Shown: piece by piece, positions 60,702-64,000 of the stretch | How positions within the stretch are numbered: position 1 is the stretch's first letter | Layout: every line of letters starts with the position of its first letter | DNA from: Candidatus Izemoplasmatales bacterium | GTDB taxonomy: Bacteria; Bacillota_I; Bacilli_A; Izemoplasmatales; Hujiaoplasmataceae | Reading direction: 5' to 3' | NCBI GenBank assembly: GCA_041649275.1 | Contig: JBAZNL010000003.1 | Location: 1 to 64,000, forward strand | DNA: 64,000 nt | Notes under the pieces: model-generated | Database searches by the model: none | What the model was told of the DNA's origin: nothing | The model's input: the letters and a program-made list of their open reading frames with translations, nothing else | Program-made: the position numbers and the translations under genes

Positions 60702-61574
60702 TCAGGAACCCCGGACGAGGTTCTTGCCTTCCTTCTTGGCGAGATAGAGGTTGTTATCGGCGGTGCAGACGAGTTCTTCGAGCGAGGTTTCCTCGGCGCG
60801 CGTCCGGATTCCGACGCTCACCGTGAGATGGAGCGGCCCCTCGTCGGAAAGCGGGAGCGACTTTCCGGCGACGGCGGCTTGGATCCGTCGCGCGACGAAG
60901 GCGGCGGCCTCGAAGCCGGAACCGACGAGACCGATGACGAATTCGTCGCCGCCGTAGCGGCCGATCACGTCGCGCGCGCCGAGCTGGTCGCGGATCGTCC
61001 CGGCGACACTCTTCAGGACGGCGTCGCCCGCGGCGTGGCCGAAGCGGTCGTTGATCGCCTTGAAGTCGTCAACGTCGATCATCAGGATCGAGAGCGCGTC
61101 GCCGTGCTCGTTCGCCTGGCGAAGCAGCTCGTCGAGCAGCTGGAAGGCGTACTGGCGGTTGTAGGTGTTGCAGAGGAAGTCGTTCTGCGCCATGTTCATG
61201 AGCAGCCTGCCTTCGACCTTCTCGGATACATCCATGCAGCTGCCGATGAAACCGACGAAGGCCCCCTTGCGGTCGAAGACAGGAACGCCGCGGTCGTTGA
61301 TCCAGCGGTATTCGCCGTCATGACGGCGGAGCCGGTAGTCCATCTCGAACGGCTGGTGCGCGTGGAAATGGTCGAGGTAGATCTTGACGCAGCGGTCGAA
61401 GTCGTCGGGATGGACGCCGGATGCCCAGCCGAAGCCGCGCTCCTCTTCGGCGCTCCTTCCCGTGAAGGCGAGCCAGGTGCGGTTGAAGTAATCGCACTCG
61501 GTCGACAGGTTCGAACGCCAGATCATGTTCGGCGACGATTCGACGATCAGCCGGTATTCCTCTTTCTTCAGCAT
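60702..61574 (-). CDS. PAS-GGDEF diguanylate cyclase
   Basis: 290 residues from ATG 61574 with GGAGG 6 bases upstream; a longer in-frame start at 61634 lacks a site. PAS domain (about 1-115, WRSNLSTECDYFNRTWLAF and WINDRGVPVFD), a short helix, then GGDEF (about 125-288) with YGGDEFVIG intact and FKAINDRFGHAAGD. No membrane segment. Makes c-di-GMP in response to a small-molecule or redox signal; complements the GGDEF/HD-GYP protein at 31356. Confidence 0.93.
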   Translation of the reverse strand: MLKKEEYRLIVESSPNMIWRSNLSTECDYFNRTWLAFTGRSAEEERGFGWASGVHPDDFDRCVKIYLDHFHAHQPFEMDYRLRRHDGEYRWINDRGVPVFDRKGAFVGFIGSCMDVSEKVEGRLLMNMAQNDFLCNTYNRQYAFQLLDELLRQANEHGDALSILMIDVDDFKAINDRFGHAAGDAVLKSVAGTIRDQLGARDVIGRYGGDEFVIGLVGSGFEAAAFVARRIQAAVAGKSLPLSDEGPLHLTVSVGIRTRAEETSLEELVCTADNNLYLAKKEGKNLVRGS

Positions 61575-61857
61575 TCCATGCCTCCCCCGCCCGAAATCCG
61601 GCGTGCCTGAATCCCATTTTACTATGATGTTCAAAATAAATCAAGAAAGATGGGAATCTTGACCGACGAACCGGCCGCGGAACCGGCGGGAGATCGGGAT
61701 GGTCGGGAGCGTGGACGACGTTCTCGGCCTTTCTGCATCCCATCCTCATCGAATTTCATTTTTTTGCATCACGGGTCGCTTCCCGCGGTATAATGGATAT
61801 GAAGTGCGCCGAGTCCGCTGATTCGCCGCACCGTGTCGTCCCAGCCCGGAGGAGCCT

Positions 61858-63339
61858 ATGAGAAGAGCCTGCCTGTTCTGTCTGTCCGCCCTCGCCGCCT
61901 TGACGGCGATCGCTTGCGGAAAATCCGCCACGACGGTCGCGACCACGTCCGTTCCGCTCCCGTTCGACGCCGGCACGCTCCTGACGCCGATCGATCCGCC
62001 GGATTCGTTCCGCGACATTCTGGCGAACGGGGACCGGATCCTGCACCTCGACGAGAGCATGGTCGTCTTTCGGGAGGACGGCGGGACGACCGTCATCGCC
62101 GACGGCGAGACCTACCGCTTCCCTTCCGTCGCCTTCGTCGCCGACGATCAAAGCCGGTGGTTCCTCGGTTTCGATTCCGTCACGCGGACGTTGTATTATT
62201 ACGAAGACGTCAATACCAGGTACACCAGCCTCGAATTCGTCTCGCTTTCCGGCATCGACGACGAGGATCCCGCGTTCATCGGTTATTCCGAAACGCTCAA
62301 GTTCCGTTCCCCGTCCTTCACCGTGACCGGCAACACGATCCGCGACTTCCGCGGCGCGACGCTTTTCCAGAACGGCGAGACGATCGCGTTCCCCGGGTCG
62401 ATCCCCGGTGATCCACTCCGGTTCTACACCTACCATCGCGCCTACGATGCGGCCGATCGGGGCTGCACGATCGAGACTTACGACGGTTTCGACGCCGAGC
62501 CGTCCGCCGTCCAGCCGGTGCATGACACCTACACCTGCGGCGATGTCGCCGCGCGGACGCGGACCCAGGTCGCGATCGAGATCCTGCGATATTCGACGGT
62601 GAAGGGTTATGCCCTGATCGACGCCGCCGGAACGGTCCACACCTTCCTGTTCGAGGACTACCTTCCGGCCGGCGCGACCGTCGCGTTCGATTCGGTCAAC
62701 ATCGATGCATCGATTCCCGGCTTCGAATCGCCACGCTTCAAGTACGAGGATGCGGAGGACGAAATGCATACGGTCTTCACCGACATGGACTTCTCGTTCG
62801 TCGCGGACGTCGTCGGCGGCAACCGGTACCTGTTTGCGGACGACCGCATCCGCGTCTTCCGCGATTACGGCATCTTCGATCCGGATCTGGTCAGGATCGC
62901 GACCTATGCGGCGCACTTCGAACACCCCATGGGGACGTATCTCGAGGCGATCGACGATTTCCTGCTTATCATCGAAACGAACCTCGTCGACGAGGAGTTC
63001 TACGCCTACACCACGGTGCTGAATCGCTCGACCGCGTCGACCGCCGGATTCGACGGGATGGTCTATGAGATCGAAGGTGACCTCGCCGTCGTCGACACCG
63101 GGGACGACCTCGTCGTCTACGACAAGACGACCTGGACCGTGCTTCGGACCATCTCCGACGCCGACTACGAACTGCTTCAGGACGGGTTTCTGGTCTATCG
63201 AGGCGCATCCGGGATGACGATCCTCGACGTCGCGACAGGAGTGGACGCGACGTTCGCGATCGTCTGCGAGTTCCCCTACGCCTGGACCGTCTACGGGTAT
63301 CTGCTCGAGCGTGAGGGCGCATACTTCGTGTTTGGCTGA
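61858..63339 (+). CDS. Uncharacterised beta-rich lipoprotein
   Basis: 493 residues; GGAGG lies 5 bases before the ATG. Lipobox AIAC (Cys about 20) and Thr-rich start, then a long beta-rich domain made of about six repeated units with Asp-rich turns (LHLDESMVVFREDGG, FLGFDSVTRTLYYYED, YLFADDRIRVFRDYG, VYEIEGDLAVVDTGDD), a propeller-like pattern. No known family. TATAAT near 61790 is a likely -10. Confidence 0.75.
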   Translation: MRRACLFCLSALAALTAIACGKSATTVATTSVPLPFDAGTLLTPIDPPDSFRDILANGDRILHLDESMVVFREDGGTTVIADGETYRFPSVAFVADDQSRWFLGFDSVTRTLYYYEDVNTRYTSLEFVSLSGIDDEDPAFIGYSETLKFRSPSFTVTGNTIRDFRGATLFQNGETIAFPGSIPGDPLRFYTYHRAYDAADRGCTIETYDGFDAEPSAVQPVHDTYTCGDVAARTRTQVAIEILRYSTVKGYALIDAAGTVHTFLFEDYLPAGATVAFDSVNIDASIPGFESPRFKYEDAEDEMHTVFTDMDFSFVADVVGGNRYLFADDRIRVFRDYGIFDPDLVRIATYAAHFEHPMGTYLEAIDDFLLIIETNLVDEEFYAYTTVLNRSTASTAGFDGMVYEIEGDLAVVDTGDDLVVYDKTTWTVLRTISDADYELLQDGFLVYRGASGMTILDVATGVDATFAIVCEFPYAWTVYGYLLEREGAYFVFG

Positions 63340-63473
63340 CGTGCCGGCGATTTTTACGGTTTCACAAGATTCCCCCTTGGAACGCATTTACTTTTCGCGC
63401 GTTTGTGCTATAATACGACTTGAAATGGGCGTCGCCCGCCCCCAAGTCGCCCCGCGATTGAAAGGAATCCACC

Positions 63474-63905
63474 ATGCAGATCGAACTCGTGAACCTCGAC
63501 CCGAAATCCATCGCCTTCGCCAACGACCGCGACGAAACGCTCGCGAACGCGAAGCTCGAAGCGTTCCTCGCCAATGCCGGGATCGTCCCCGAACACCGTT
63601 TCCAGAACGAACTCGTGATCAAGAAGGACGGCAAGCGCCTCGCCGTCTACATCAAGTACGCCTCGGTCCCCCGCGGCACGCCGAAGACGAAGGACGTGAA
63701 CGTCGCCGACATGGCCGGCGGACCCGCGCTCAAGATCCGGATCTCGCCGGAGGAATACGTGCCCTTCACCGACGGCGACCTGATGCCCCGGATCCGCGAA
63801 TATCTCGATGAGAACCGTCTCGGCATCGACAACCGGCAGGCGAACGCGCTCGCCGAACCGCACGGCGACGGCTACGATGTCTATCTCCCCGTCAAGGGGA
63901 AATGA
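63474..63905 (+). CDS. Conserved hypothetical protein
   Basis: 143 residues; AAAGGA lies 8 bases before the ATG, with TTTACT-16-TATAAT at about 63387-63416. No known motif: alpha/beta by look, basic centre KYASVPRGTPKTKDV, acidic end. The next gene starts two bases after its stop, forming an operon that leaves the window. Confidence 0.65.
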   Translation: MQIELVNLDPKSIAFANDRDETLANAKLEAFLANAGIVPEHRFQNELVIKKDGKRLAVYIKYASVPRGTPKTKDVNVADMAGGPALKIRISPEEYVPFTDGDLMPRIREYLDENRLGIDNRQANALAEPHGDGYDVYLPVKGK

Positions 63906-63907
63906 GA

Positions 63908-64000
63908 TGGACGGAATCCCCGAACTGCGCAAGTTCCTCGAGCCGCGGCTGCGCGCCTGCCCGGGCGTGCTTGCGGCCCATGAGGGCGGATCCGCCGCGA
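63908..64000 (+). CDS. Hypothetical protein, start only
   Basis: First 31 codons are visible (ATG at 63908, beginning DGIPELRKFLEPRLRA) and the frame is open to the window end. Two bases after the previous stop, so cotranscribed. Too little to assign. Confidence 0.6.

Overview
This 64 kb window is a bacterial chromosome segment, mostly GC-rich and densely coded. Coding uses the standard bacterial code: many genes end in TGA, and neighbours often overlap as ATGA. The lipoproteins carry a Lys/Arg-rich signal peptide, a lipobox ending in Cys and then a Thr-rich stretch. Together with AGGAGG-type ribosome sites, TTGACA/TATAAT promoters, LplB/LplC-type sugar permeases and a YesL-like protein, this suggests a low-complexity member of the Bacillota/Mycoplasmatota side (for example a GC-rich Izemoplasmatales- or Acholeplasmatales-like organism) living anaerobically on polysaccharides. 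That placement is an inference; no rRNA or classic marker gene is present.

Left part (1-9.6 kb): a GT2 glycosyltransferase, membrane protein and NAGPA-domain protein on the minus strand; a Phd/Doc toxin-antitoxin pair translationally coupled to a cytosolic GH32 fructosidase; an AT-rich Abi_2-like defence gene; a YwaF-like membrane protein; and a two-gene unit of an Mrr-like nuclease with a duplicated middle domain and a PP-loop ATPase.

Fructan island (9.7-21.5 kb): a divergent LacI regulator, then one long operon of LplB/LplC permeases, solute-binding lipoprotein, DUF624 protein, CBM lipoprotein, GH32 lipoprotein, fructokinase and a second GH32 lipoprotein. Extracellular lipoproteins would bind and cut fructan, the ABC importer would bring in the products, and the kinase would feed fructose to glycolysis. 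The locus is flanked by direct repeats made of the 3' end of the PP-loop gene and its terminator, the right copy being a decayed gene remnant. This looks like an insertion scar.

Middle (21.6-49.7 kb): an EFR1-type flavodoxin/ferredoxin, an ABC exporter, several species-specific lipoproteins, a DUF1858 + DUF438/hemerythrin/PAS pair, a four-PAS GGDEF/HD-GYP c-di-GMP protein followed by a HEPN-like/CBS protein, a DUF819 transporter with a GNAT-like protein, a hypoxanthine-DNA glycosylase, purine nucleoside phosphorylase, the NuoE-NuoF-[FeFe] hydrogenase operon of the electron-bifurcating type with an attenuator-like leader, and a GtrA / FAD-oxidoreductase / polytopic membrane protein operon for cell-surface sugars.

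Right part (49.8-64 kb): tRNA-Leu(GAG) marks a sharp shift to AT-rich DNA (about 49.9-57.4 kb) that carries two AraC-type regulators with internal start sites, a BlaI-type repressor fused to a degenerate gluzincin domain and coupled to an S41-peptidase lipoprotein, a GNAT enzyme and a PD40 lipoprotein. GC-rich DNA then resumes with an Xre-membrane regulator, more lipoproteins, a PAS-GGDEF cyclase and small conserved proteins. No transposase, integrase, CRISPR array or rRNA was seen.
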